DNA of 64,000 nt from Pseudaminobacter soli (ex Zhang et al. 2022) (lineage in GTDB: Bacteria; Pseudomonadota; Alphaproteobacteria; Rhizobiales; Rhizobiaceae). The position numbers and the translations under genes were made by a program. Below, in pieces: positions 8,865 to 16,441 of the stretch (its first letter is position 1; each line of letters opens with the position of its first letter). The DNA lies in the NCBI RefSeq assembly GCF_014595955.1, contig NZ_JABVCF010000009.1, positions 62,001 to 126,000 of the forward strand. The letters run 5' to 3'. The notes under the pieces were generated by a model that was not told the origin of the DNA, made no database searches, and saw nothing but the letters and a program-made list of their open reading frames with translations.

Positions 8865-10319
8865 ATGTCGCTATCAACCGCTCTCAACATTGCGCAGTCC
8901 TCTCTTCTCAATACGGGTCGCCAGACCAGCGTCGTCTCGCGCAACGTCCAGGAGAGCAACAATCCGGACTACACGCGGCGCATGGCCATGCTGGGGAGCC
9001 TGGCGCCTGGCTCGCGCGTCCTGGAGATCCAGCGGGCGACGAACGAGCAGCTTTTCCGCCAAAATCTGGCCGCGCTTTCCGCATGGAGCTCTCAACACGA
9101 ACTGTACGAAGGGCTGGAGCGGCTCGAAATTGCCGTCCACGGGATCGATAATCAGCAGTCTGCCGCCGCTGCGATCGGCAAGCTGCAGCAGGCACTGCAG
9201 ACCTATTCCGCCTCGCCCTCCGATGCCACCGTCGCCGAGGATGCCATCGACGCAGCGCGCCAGGTGGTCCGCACCCTGAATGCGGCCACCTACTCCATCC
9301 AGTCGTTTCGCGCCGAGATCGACTCGCAGGTCGCCGGGGCGACCGGCGAGCTCAACCAGTTGCTCGCTGCCTTCAAGGATGCCAATGACGCGGTTGTCAA
9401 AGGCACACGCGCCGGCACGGACGTGTCGGATGCGCTTGACCGACGCGACGGGCTGCTGAAGAAGATCGCGCAATATGTCCCCGTCTCGACGCTGTCGCGC
9501 CCCGGCAATGACCTGGTGCTCATGACCAAGGACGGCGTAACGCTCTTCGAGACGGTGCCGCGATCGGTGACGTTCCAGCCGACGTCCTCCTACACCCCGG
9601 GTCTGCCGGGGAACTCGATCTATATCGACGGTGTCCCGGTCGGGCTTGGAACCGGCGGCAACACCGACGCTTCGGGCAAGCTAGCGGGCCTGGTGCAATT
9701 GCGTGATGGCGTCGCGCCCAAGCTCCAGGGGCAGATGGACGAAATCGCACGCGGGCTGATCACGGCCTTCGCCGAAGAGAGCACGACTCTTCCGGACGCG
9801 CCTGGCCTCTTCACCTGGCCCGGCGCACCTGGCATGCCGCCCGCAGGCACGCTCGTGAACGGATTGGCAGGCTCGATCCGCCTCAATGCCGCTTTCGACT
9901 ACGGCGCTGGTGGAAATCCGGAGCTGTTGCGGGATGGGGGTGCCAACGGCGCGGCCTATGTGGCCAATACCACCGGTGTAGCCGGATACGCCGATCTCCT
10001 GATCGCCTATGGCGACCGGATAGCTGCACCGATGGCGTTCGACATCGCCGCTGGTCTGGCCACGACGCTAAGCCTCAGCGAGTTCTCGACGGCGTCCGTG
10101 GGTTGGTTCCAGTCGATCCGGAAGGATGCGTCGGCTGCGGCCCAGACCAAGGAGGCGCTGGCCGCGCGGACAGAAGAGGCACTTTCCAACGCTACGGGCG
10201 TGAATGTCGACACAGAGATGGCGCTGTTGCTCGAGCTTGAACGCTCCTACGAAGCGTCGGCCCGCCTCATCAAGGCGATCGACGAGATGCTGGGCGCCTT
10301 GTTAGCCGCGGTGAGGTGA
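8865..10319 (+). CDS. flgK: Hook-filament junction protein FlgK (HAP1)
   Basis: FlgK joins hook to filament. The 484-residue product has the FlgK N-terminus (SLSTALNIAQSSLLNTGRQ, SRNVQESNNPDYTRR), a central variable region, and the C-terminal helix (NVDTEMALLLELERSYEASA, then RLIKAIDEML). This resembles the axial-protein family signature, with LLLELERSYEAS in place of the common L..LQQAYQAS. The start follows GGAGGTAAAG. The stop sits just before the flgL start. Confidence 0.95.
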   Translation: MSLSTALNIAQSSLLNTGRQTSVVSRNVQESNNPDYTRRMAMLGSLAPGSRVLEIQRATNEQLFRQNLAALSAWSSQHELYEGLERLEIAVHGIDNQQSAAAAIGKLQQALQTYSASPSDATVAEDAIDAARQVVRTLNAATYSIQSFRAEIDSQVAGATGELNQLLAAFKDANDAVVKGTRAGTDVSDALDRRDGLLKKIAQYVPVSTLSRPGNDLVLMTKDGVTLFETVPRSVTFQPTSSYTPGLPGNSIYIDGVPVGLGTGGNTDASGKLAGLVQLRDGVAPKLQGQMDEIARGLITAFAEESTTLPDAPGLFTWPGAPGMPPAGTLVNGLAGSIRLNAAFDYGAGGNPELLRDGGANGAAYVANTTGVAGYADLLIAYGDRIAAPMAFDIAAGLATTLSLSEFSTASVGWFQSIRKDASAAAQTKEALAARTEEALSNATGVNVDTEMALLLELERSYEASARLIKAIDEMLGALLAAVR

Positions 10320-10321
10320 TC

Positions 10322-11371
10322 ATGAAGACCACATCCGTCTCGACGGCCGCACTATCACAAAGTCTCCGATATTCGCTGATGCGCTCGCAATCCGAGCTGA
10401 CGCGGAATCAGAAGGAACTGCAGACGGGATTGGTCGCAGATACAGGCCTGGCGCTCGGCGTCCGCACGGCTCAGACGGTTACTTTTTCCCGCGATTTCGA
10501 ACGCATGCAGGGGATCGTCAATTCCAACAACCTGATCTCCGGCCGCCTGGAGATGACCCAGGAGGCACTCAAGCGAATCCAGACAGCCGCGCAGACATTC
10601 CTCACGACGCTTACCGCGAGTTCCTCCGGCAGCGCCACGATTGAGGTGACCCGCGCGAGCGCAAGCACGATGCTGGAACAACTCACGGGCATACTGAACA
10701 CCAGCTTCAACGGAGAATATGTCTTCGCCGGTACCAACACCGACGTTAGGCCTTTGGACGATTTCACTGCTCCGGCATCGCCGTCCAAGGCAGCGTTCGA
10801 CGCTGCGTTCCTCGCTCATTTCGGGTTCACGCAGAGCGACCCCGCGACCGCGACGATCACCGCCAGCCAGATGGACATCTTCCTCTCGACCGCCGTCGAA
10901 CCGCAGTTCCTCGGCGCTGGCTGGTCGGCGAACTGGTCCGCCGCAACCGACCAGAGCATCATCAGCCGCATCACTTTGACGGAGACGACCAAGACCTCCG
11001 TCAGCGCCAACGATGACACCATGCGCAAGGTCGCGATGGCGTCCGCGACGTTATCCGAGCTCTTCACCGGCGATTTCGGGCCCGGCGCACGGAAGGTCCT
11101 GGTGGACAGGGCCATCACGCTGGTCGCGGAAACAGTCCTCTCCCTCGGAGACTTGCAGGCACGCACGGGCATTATCGAAAAGCGCGTCAGCGACGCCAGC
11201 GATCGGCTGAATGTGCAGATGGATCTTTTCGAGAAGCAGCTTGGCAACATGCTGATCGTCGATCCCTATGAGGCGCAGGTCCGCGTCAGCGAGTTGCTCA
11301 ACCACATCGAGTTGTCCTATGCTCTGACTTCGCGAATTCAGCAGCTCAGTCTGCTGCGCTTCATCAGCTAA
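10322..11371 (+). CDS. flgL: Hook-filament junction protein FlgL (HAP3)
   Basis: FlgL is the second junction protein between hook and flagellin filament. The 349-residue product has the flagellin-like N-terminal helix (MKTTSVSTAALSQSLRYSLM, with RSQSELTRNQKELQTGL), a central variable domain, and a flagellin-like C-terminus (LSYALTSRIQQLSLLRFIS). The ATG at 10322 is chosen because GAGGTGATC lies right before it; an in-frame GTG at 10316 is possible. It lies 2 bases after the flgK stop. Confidence 0.94.
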   Translation: MKTTSVSTAALSQSLRYSLMRSQSELTRNQKELQTGLVADTGLALGVRTAQTVTFSRDFERMQGIVNSNNLISGRLEMTQEALKRIQTAAQTFLTTLTASSSGSATIEVTRASASTMLEQLTGILNTSFNGEYVFAGTNTDVRPLDDFTAPASPSKAAFDAAFLAHFGFTQSDPATATITASQMDIFLSTAVEPQFLGAGWSANWSAATDQSIISRITLTETTKTSVSANDDTMRKVAMASATLSELFTGDFGPGARKVLVDRAITLVAETVLSLGDLQARTGIIEKRVSDASDRLNVQMDLFEKQLGNMLIVDPYEAQVRVSELLNHIELSYALTSRIQQLSLLRFIS

Positions 11372-11389
11372 TCATTGCTTCGGTCAAAC

Positions 11390-11737
11390 ATGTACCAATT
11401 CTCCTATGCCGACATCCAGGCCGACTCTGTAGCTGATGCCAGAGATCGGGAGCGCCAACTGCTCGACCGCTCGATCCTGCTTCTTACCGAAGCGCACCGA
11501 TCCGGGCCGCGCACGATGCAGGCGGTCGAAGCGCTCCACTTCACCAGCCGTCTCTGGTCGACGCTCATCGAGGACCTCGGCAGCGAGGACAATGCGCTGC
11601 CCAGTGAACTGCGGGCGAATCTGATTTCGATCGGTCTGTGGGTGCTCCGGGAGACCGAGGCTGTGCGACAGGGCCGCTCCAACAACTTCGAGGGCTTGAT
11701 CGAAGTGTCGCAGATCATCCGGGACGGAATCAGATGA
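11390..11737 (+). CDS. flaF: Flagellin synthesis regulator FlaF
   Basis: FlaF promotes flagellin translation and secretion in alphaproteobacteria and acts opposite FlbT. The 115-residue product begins MYQFSYADIQADSVADARDR and contains the conserved helical segments FTSRLWSTLIEDLGSEDN, LPSELRANLISIGLWVL and SQIIRDGIR. Its length is normal for the family. It is followed by flbT with a 4-base ATGA overlap, so the two antagonists are translationally coupled. Confidence 0.93.
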   Translation: MYQFSYADIQADSVADARDRERQLLDRSILLLTEAHRSGPRTMQAVEALHFTSRLWSTLIEDLGSEDNALPSELRANLISIGLWVLRETEAVRQGRSNNFEGLIEVSQIIRDGIR

Positions 11738-12177
11738 AGCCCACGCTGAAAATCTCTCTCAAGGCGAACGAGAAGATCTATCTCAACGGGGCGGTAATCA
11801 AGCCCGACCGGAAGGTGACGATCGAACTCCTGAACGACGTGCACTTCCTGCTGGAGAACCACGTTCTGCAGGCGTCGGACGCATCGACGCCGCTGCGCCA
11901 GCTCTATTTCATGGTGCAGGTGATGCTTATGGATCCGCGCGGCGCGGTGCAGGCCCGGGAGATGTTCCGCACTTCGCTTCCGCTGCTTCTTGCAAGCTTC
12001 AAGGATCCGCAGATCAGCGCCGCGCTGAAGCAGGTCGACGCGCTCGTCAGCCAGGGCAGCGTCTACGAGGCGCTGAAGACGATCCGCTCGCTCTACCACC
12101 TTGAGGCAAAGGCCCTCGGCCAGACCCACGACGTTTTGCCGGAGCGGCGCCCGATCGCGGTTGGGGAGGTGGCCTGA
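11734..12177 (+). CDS. flbT: Flagellin mRNA repressor FlbT
   Basis: FlbT binds the 5' leader of flagellin mRNA and destabilises it until the hook is complete. The 147-residue product shows the family core (KISLKANEKIYLNGAVIKPD, ELLNDVHFLLENHVLQ, LRQLYFMVQVMLMDP, then SQGSVYEALKTIRSLYHLE). It overlaps flaF (ATGA) and flgD (TGATG). No flagellin gene is in this window, so its target lies elsewhere. Confidence 0.95.
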   Translation: MKPTLKISLKANEKIYLNGAVIKPDRKVTIELLNDVHFLLENHVLQASDASTPLRQLYFMVQVMLMDPRGAVQAREMFRTSLPLLLASFKDPQISAALKQVDALVSQGSVYEALKTIRSLYHLEAKALGQTHDVLPERRPIAVGEVA

Positions 12178-12575
12178 TGGTTGGCTCTGTCACCTCCGTC
12201 CAGCCCGGCGCGACCACAGCGGCATCGGATGCCGCGTCCAAAACCGCCGTCGACTACCAGTCGTTCCTGAGACTGCTCGTCGCCGAGATGAAGAACCAGG
12301 ATCCGACCAAGCCGATGGATTCGACGCAGTTCGTGGCTCAGCTCGCCTCGTTCTCGCAGGTCGAGCAGTCGGTGCAGATCAACAATCGGCTCGATCAGCT
12401 TCTCCAGGCCTCGACGCTGGCGCAGGCCGACGCCATCATCGGCCGAACCATCACTTCGGCGGACGGCAAGATCTCCGGCAAGGTCGAGGAGGTGCGCCTG
12501 ACCTCCAGCGGTGCCGTTGCCGTGCTCGACACTGGCAAGGAGCTTCCAGTCGGTCCCGGCATCGTCATCTCCTGA
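12177..12575 (+). CDS. flgD: Hook assembly scaffolding protein FlgD (short form)
   Basis: FlgD caps the growing hook. The product is only 132 residues, well below the roughly 220 of enterobacterial FlgD, but this short form is usual in rhizobia. It keeps the conserved N-terminal core (YQSFLRLLVAEMKNQDPTKP, then MDSTQFVAQLASFSQVEQSV) and a short beta segment (IIGRTITSADGKISGKVEEV). It is coupled to flbT and followed 9 bases later by fliQ. Confidence 0.93.
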   Translation: MVGSVTSVQPGATTAASDAASKTAVDYQSFLRLLVAEMKNQDPTKPMDSTQFVAQLASFSQVEQSVQINNRLDQLLQASTLAQADAIIGRTITSADGKISGKVEEVRLTSSGAVAVLDTGKELPVGPGIVIS

Positions 12576-12584
12576 GGTCGGGCC

Positions 12585-12851
12585 ATGAACGAGGCTGATG
12601 CGCTCGACATCGTCCAGTTCGCCATCTGGACGGTGATCACCGCCTCGGGCCCCGCGGTCGGGGCGGCGATGCTCGTCGGCATCGGCATAGCGCTCGTCCA
12701 GGCGCTCACGCAGATCCAGGAGGTGACCCTCACCTTCGTTCCGAAAATCGTCGCGATCATGGTGGTCATCGCCTTCACCGGGCCCTTCATAGGCGGCCAG
12801 ATCTCCGCCTTCTCCAATGTGATATTCGAGCGCATCCAGACCGGCTTCTGA
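12585..12851 (+). CDS. fliQ: Flagellar export protein FliQ
   Basis: FliQ is a small inner-membrane subunit of the type III flagellar export gate. The 88-residue product has two hydrophobic helices, about residues 15-40 (AIWTVITASGPAVGAAMLVG) and 50-75 (TFVPKIVAIMVVIAFTGPF), and the conserved LVQALTQIQEVTLTFVPK loop. In related genomes flhA follows directly. Here the next export gene is 3.6 kb away, behind a two-component module. Confidence 0.95.
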   Translation: MNEADALDIVQFAIWTVITASGPAVGAAMLVGIGIALVQALTQIQEVTLTFVPKIVAIMVVIAFTGPFIGGQISAFSNVIFERIQTGF

Positions 12852-12902
12852 TCCGGCGAACTCCGTCAAACCGTTCCTCACCATGAGAGGTCTGGTGCCC
12901 TT

Positions 12903-12939
12903 TCGGACCTGAGTCCGACCTAGCCGGACTGCGGTCCGG
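12903..12939. promoter_or_regulatory. Tandem CGGAC-N4-GTCCG palindromes upstream of the secreted repeat protein
   Basis: Two palindromes lie in the 185-base gap after fliQ: TCGGAC-CTGA-GTCCGA (12903-12918) and CCGGAC-TGCG-GTCCGG (12924-12939). Each has perfect 6-bp arms and a 4-base centre. Their centres are 21 bp apart, two helical turns, as expected for a dimeric regulator binding in tandem. The same palindrome recurs at 13541 and at 16338. The local LuxR-type response regulator (14214-14876) is the obvious candidate to bind it, which is an inference. Confidence 0.6.
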
Positions 12940-13036
12940 GATTGGCCGCAATGGTCTCGGCCGGATCGTGTGGGGTATCCGTTCCACCTAACCTCCTCCT
13001 GTTCGCAAGACGCGAATCCTATTTGAGGAGGTACCC

Positions 13037-13504
13037 GTGACTGCAATCTCTCTACACCGCCGGCTGAAGGCGGCCGCGGCACTCGCCGCCCTTGCATTCG
13101 GATTCACTGCGGCTCCGGTTACGCTTGATCTGACCCGCTCGTTCCCCACCCTCGCCGACAATGCAGCCTACGCCCGCAAGGGCGCCGACGATCCGGTCGG
13201 GCACATCCGCAAGGGTCGCGGAAAGGATGACGCTCCCGGCCATATCCGCAAAGGCCGCGGACAGGACGACGCGCCTGGCCACGTCCGCGGTGGCGGCGGA
13301 AAAGATGACGCGCCTGGTGATGACCGCGGCGGCAGGCGGGGTCGCGGCGCCGACGATGGGCCGGGCGATGACCATGGTGGCAAGCATGGGCGTGGTGCCG
13401 ATGACGGTCCAGGCGACGATCATGGCCGAGGCCGCGGACACGATGCCGGCAATGACTCTGGGGACGATCACGGTGGTCGAGGTCGGGGTCGTGGCCGCGA
13501 CTAG
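13037..13504 (+). CDS. Secreted Asp/Gly/Arg-rich repeat protein
   Basis: The 155-residue product starts at GTG behind a strong GAGGAGG (13025-13031). It has a signal peptide with an Ala-rich core (AAAALAALAFGFTAAP) and probable cleavage near residues 40-45 (LADNAAYA). The mature part is almost entirely degenerate 12-16-residue repeats: KGRGKDDAPGHIR, KGRGQDDAPGHVR, GGGGKDDAPGDDR, RGADDGPGDDHGG (twice). It is rich in Asp, Gly, His and Arg with no Cys, so it is probably disordered. Acidic DD pairs could bind Ca2+ or other cations, as an inference. I know no named family for it. A palindromic operator pair lies upstream, which links it to the nearby two-component system. Confidence 0.75.
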   Translation: MTAISLHRRLKAAAALAALAFGFTAAPVTLDLTRSFPTLADNAAYARKGADDPVGHIRKGRGKDDAPGHIRKGRGQDDAPGHVRGGGGKDDAPGDDRGGRRGRGADDGPGDDHGGKHGRGADDGPGDDHGRGRGHDAGNDSGDDHGGRGRGRGRD

Positions 13505-13530
13505 TCAGACGATTTGCCCTGCTCAATCGC

Positions 13531-13566
13531 ATCGAGATCGTCGGACCTTGGTCCGGCGATCTCGAT
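13531..13566. promoter_or_regulatory. 36-bp palindrome containing the CGGAC-N4-GTCCG core
   Basis: The core TCGGAC-CTTG-GTCCGG (13541-13556) sits inside a larger inverted repeat whose 17-base arms (13531-13547 and 13550-13566) match at 16 of 17 positions. It begins 27 bases after the stop of the first secreted repeat protein and ends 25 bases before the start of the second. It may serve both as an operator for the second gene and, as RNA, as a stem-loop ending the first transcript. No T-run follows. Confidence 0.55.
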
Positions 13567-13591
13567 TGTGAGTGGATGTAAGACTTCGCCC

Positions 13592-14206
13592 ATGGAGAAC
13601 AGATTTGTCTTCGGTTGGAGTATCGGTGCGACCCTGACAGCCCGCCGGATGGTCATGCGATCGGCCGCCGTTCTGCTGCGGGTCGCGCTGTGCTCCGTTT
13701 CCTTGATTGGCACGTCGGCCCTCGCCTATTCCCTCCTCCCGCCGTCGATCGCAATTGCCAAGGATGGCGACAGCGGCGGCGGTGGCAACTCGGGCCGCGG
13801 CGGTGGCGGCGGTCATGACAGTGATGGCCGAGACCACGACAACGATGGCGACAGCAGCGGCCATGGCGGTGATGACGGCGGCGACAGCAGCGGCCGCGGC
13901 GGTGGGGGCGACGACCGCGACGACGGCAAGGATCGAGGAGACGACCGCTCCGGCCGTCGTGACGGCGAGAGAAGGGACAGGCGCGACGATAGGATCGTTG
14001 GGCGCTTCCTCGATTCGCTGAAAAGCCGCGGCCAAGTTGTCTGGTCTTCCAACACCAGGAGTTCGATCGAGGTGCGCTATGCGGACGGATGGAGCGAGCG
14101 TGTCAAAGGATCGACCTACTCGCTGACCGATCCCCGGCAAAGAAGCGTCGTCACCCGCCCCGCCCGCAAGTCTGATGTGGAGCGCCTGAAGGCAGCGATC
14201 GACTAA
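13592..14206 (+). CDS. Secreted Gly/Asp-rich protein with conserved C-terminal domain
   Basis: The 204-residue product has an N-terminal membrane or signal segment (VLLRVALCSVSLIGTSALAY, about residues 29-48). A Gly/Asp/Ser/Arg-rich low-complexity stretch runs from about 55 to 130 (GGGGNSGRGGGGGHDSDGRD). A compact C-terminal domain of about 70 residues follows, beginning near IVGRFLDSLKSRGQVVW and containing EVRYADGWSERVKGSTYSL. The start at 13592 lacks a good ribosome site, and in-frame ATGs near 13650 are alternatives. It resembles its upstream neighbour only in the low-complexity part. It is convergent with the response regulator 7 bases away. Function unknown; secretion is inferred. Confidence 0.65.
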   Translation: MENRFVFGWSIGATLTARRMVMRSAAVLLRVALCSVSLIGTSALAYSLLPPSIAIAKDGDSGGGGNSGRGGGGGHDSDGRDHDNDGDSSGHGGDDGGDSSGRGGGGDDRDDGKDRGDDRSGRRDGERRDRRDDRIVGRFLDSLKSRGQVVWSSNTRSSIEVRYADGWSERVKGSTYSLTDPRQRSVVTRPARKSDVERLKAAID

Positions 14207-14213
14207 GCGCGTT

Positions 14214-14876
14214 TTATGACGCCGACTGCTTCCAACTCTCCTTGGCGAGCACGGCGGCTTCCACGCGATTGCGAGCATTGAGCTTCTGCAGGATGCTGGT
14301 CATGTAGTGCTTGACCGTCTTCTCCTGCAGGTCGAGCTTGCGCCCGACTTCCTTGTTGCTCAGCCCCTGAGCGACCAGCTTGAGGATCTGCTCCTCGCGC
14401 GCTGTCAGCGTCGCCAGCGGCGTATTTGTCGGACGAGCCGCGCCAGCCGGGCCGGCTCGCATGCTGACCAGCAGGCGCGCAGCCAGGCCCGGCGACACAT
14501 AGGACTCGCCATTGGCTATGCCCGCCAGAATTCCCGCAAGTTCTTCAGCACTCACCCCCTTCAGAATGTAGCCCTTCGCGCCGGCCTGCAGAGCGCTCAT
14601 GATGTCGTCGTCCGCTTCGGATACCGTAAGCATGGCGATGTTCACGCTGGGCACCGACGCCACAATTTGCCGGGCGGCCTCTACGCCATTGCCTGGCATA
14701 GAGATGTCGAGCATCATCACGTCCGGCTTCAGTTCCCTCGCAAGCCGGACCGCGTCGTCCGCGTTCGATGCTTCCGCGACAACAGAGAAACGGCCATCGT
14801 CGGTCAGCGACTTGACCACCCCGCTGCGATAAAGCGGATGATCGTCGACGACGACCACGGTCTTCGGCTTACTCAT
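14214..14876 (-). CDS. LuxR-type two-component response regulator
   Basis: The 220-residue NarL/FixJ-type regulator has a receiver domain with acidic D11/D12, phosphoacceptor D57 (MMLDISMPG), and the conserved Lys in GYILKGVS. The LuxR HTH is near residues 150-212 (LTAREEQILKLVAQGLSNKE, TVKHYMTSILQKLNARNR). It overlaps the kinase gene by 8 bases on the same strand, so the pair is co-transcribed. It lies between fliQ and flhA, opposite two secreted-protein genes. The recurring palindromes around it are its likely binding sites. It is neither FtcR nor VisN/VisR. Confidence 0.93.
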   Translation of the reverse strand: MSKPKTVVVVDDHPLYRSGVVKSLTDDGRFSVVAEASNADDAVRLARELKPDVMMLDISMPGNGVEAARQIVASVPSVNIAMLTVSEADDDIMSALQAGAKGYILKGVSAEELAGILAGIANGESYVSPGLAARLLVSMRAGPAGAARPTNTPLATLTAREEQILKLVAQGLSNKEVGRKLDLQEKTVKHYMTSILQKLNARNRVEAAVLAKESWKQSAS

Positions 14877-16281
14877 CGTCCCCGTCCCTCAGGTACACCC
14901 GCATCGTCATCGTGACCTCCCCCCCCTCGGGCGCGTCGAAGGAAAATCTGCCGCCCAGGCTCTCGACCCGCTCGCGTAGCCCTGCCAGGCCGAGGCCTGT
15001 ACCGTTCCTCGACGTTTCCCCTCCGTTGGCCGGACCGTTCTGCAGAGAGACGGTCAGGATGTGGCCTTCTATGAACGCTTCGACGCGCTGGCCTACTCCC
15101 GAAGCATGTCGGAAGGCATTGCTCAGCCCTTCCTGGACGAAGCGGAAGACGCAGATCTTCAGCGCCTCGGAAACCGACGCCGTGCTGAGCTCGAGGTGGA
15201 CGGATACTGCGGTCGATGTCAGTCGTTCGTGCGCATGGACCAGCCCGGTGATGATCGTCTCCAGCGACTTGCTCTCGATCTCGGGCAGGGAGAGCCCACC
15301 GCAAATGTCCCGGATTTCGCGCATGGCGTCGTCAAGGGCGCCCTTCACGACCTGCGCCTCCGCCAGCCTCTCCGACTTGCGAGGGGCGCGGGCAATGCCG
15401 GACAGTTTCAGGGCCGCAAGGCTGATCAGTTGCGCCGGACCGTCGTGGAGGTCCGCGCCGACGCGCCGGAGGAAGCGCTCGTTGAGCTCAGCCGCCCGGC
15501 CTGCGGCGCGCTCGACGCGCACGCGCAGTTGCCGGTTCTGTTCCGAGGCTTGGACAGCCTCCACCATGCGATCTCTGAGCGCCTGCCGCTGGTCCTCGAT
15601 GACCCTGCTCGCCCGGTGCACGATCCCGAACAGGGCCGATCCGATCATCAGCATCAGGGCGGCGACCAGCAGCCATGCCTCCACGACCGCTCCCCGCAGC
15701 GTCCCGTGAAGCGCCGTGGCGTCCTCATAGAACTCGGCCACGGCGATGATGCGCCCGGTCCAGACTTCGCGGATCGGGCTATAGACTTCGAGGAGAGGCA
15801 GCCCGGATCTCCTTTCGCCGGCGCTTTCGTCCTCGTCCAGTTCATCCAGTTCCGAAACGATGCTGCCGGCGAACGCCTTCTCCAGACCCGCCGACACCGG
15901 AAAGCGGCGGCCGATCAGGTTCTCGTCTTCGGCATAGGCGATCAGCCCGCCCGGCTTCCAGAGCTTCACGGATATGACGCGCTGGCCGAAGGCGCTGCCT
16001 TCGAGCAATTCCTCCATGGCACGTGTCGGTCCGATCGACAGGACGTCGGCCGTGTCGAGTTCCTGGGCAAGGGGCCCGATGAAACTGTCCATGAAGAGCG
16101 CGGTGGCGCCGGCCGTGTTCGACACCACGCCGCGCGAGATCACGTTCGTCAGCCAATAGCCCGTGACCACCGCCGCAACGATCATCACCACGCTGCCGGT
16201 GAGGGCAAACCGCGTTGAAAGGCTGAGCGAGTCGAGCCGAGCCGATCGTGTCCTGAGGTAATCGGTGAGCGCGATGCCCAT
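14869..16281 (-). CDS. Sensor histidine kinase, NarX/DegS (HisKA_3) type
   Basis: The 470-residue membrane sensor has a first helix near residues 26-48 (FALTGSVVMIVAAVVTGYWL), then a periplasmic domain of about 150 residues. A second helix follows near 201-226 (WLLVAALMLMIGSALFGIVH) and a short coiled coil. The HisKA_3 phosphoacceptor motif is GADLHDGPAQLISLAALKL. The ATPase domain has an N-box (EGLSNAFRHASG) and G-box (GTGLGLAGLRERVESLGG). It overlaps the response regulator. The ligand is unknown; the periplasmic part looks PAS/Cache-like, as an inference. It is divergent from flhA across 160 bases that carry two palindromes. Confidence 0.92.
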   Translation of the reverse strand: MGIALTDYLRTRSARLDSLSLSTRFALTGSVVMIVAAVVTGYWLTNVISRGVVSNTAGATALFMDSFIGPLAQELDTADVLSIGPTRAMEELLEGSAFGQRVISVKLWKPGGLIAYAEDENLIGRRFPVSAGLEKAFAGSIVSELDELDEDESAGERRSGLPLLEVYSPIREVWTGRIIAVAEFYEDATALHGTLRGAVVEAWLLVAALMLMIGSALFGIVHRASRVIEDQRQALRDRMVEAVQASEQNRQLRVRVERAAGRAAELNERFLRRVGADLHDGPAQLISLAALKLSGIARAPRKSERLAEAQVVKGALDDAMREIRDICGGLSLPEIESKSLETIITGLVHAHERLTSTAVSVHLELSTASVSEALKICVFRFVQEGLSNAFRHASGVGQRVEAFIEGHILTVSLQNGPANGGETSRNGTGLGLAGLRERVESLGGRFSFDAPEGGEVTMTMRVYLRDGDDE

Positions 16282-16317
16282 GTTCAGCGCTTACCGACAT
16301 TCGCTGAAACTGACAAT

Positions 16318-16353
16318 TGGACAAGGGTCGGCTGCCATCGGACCAAGGTCCGT
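16318..16353. promoter_or_regulatory. Tandem palindromes between the histidine kinase and flhA
   Basis: A good site, TCGGAC-CAAG-GTCCGT (16338-16353), is preceded by a degenerate one, TGGAC-AAGG-GTCGG (16318-16331). Their centres are again 21 bp apart. They lie 37-72 bases upstream of the kinase start on one side and 89-124 bases upstream of flhA on the other. They could serve autoregulation of the two-component operon, control of flhA, or both. Confidence 0.55.
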
Positions 16354-16441
16354 CTCTCTGCGTTGGCCGGGGATGCCACCCTCGCACAAGCTTGTCCGAC
16401 TAGGCTCCCGGCCCAAAGCGTAGAGCAGGTCGGACCGGCCA

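Noticed and set aside
13037-13504. CRISPR-like or tandem DNA repeats in the secreted protein gene
   Set aside because: The repeats are degenerate coding repeats of uneven length; there are no constant repeats with unique spacers.
15061-16218. A 385-codon plus-strand frame opposite the histidine kinase
   Set aside because: Antisense shadow: the kinase on the other strand has all expected motifs, and this frame has none and no ribosome site.
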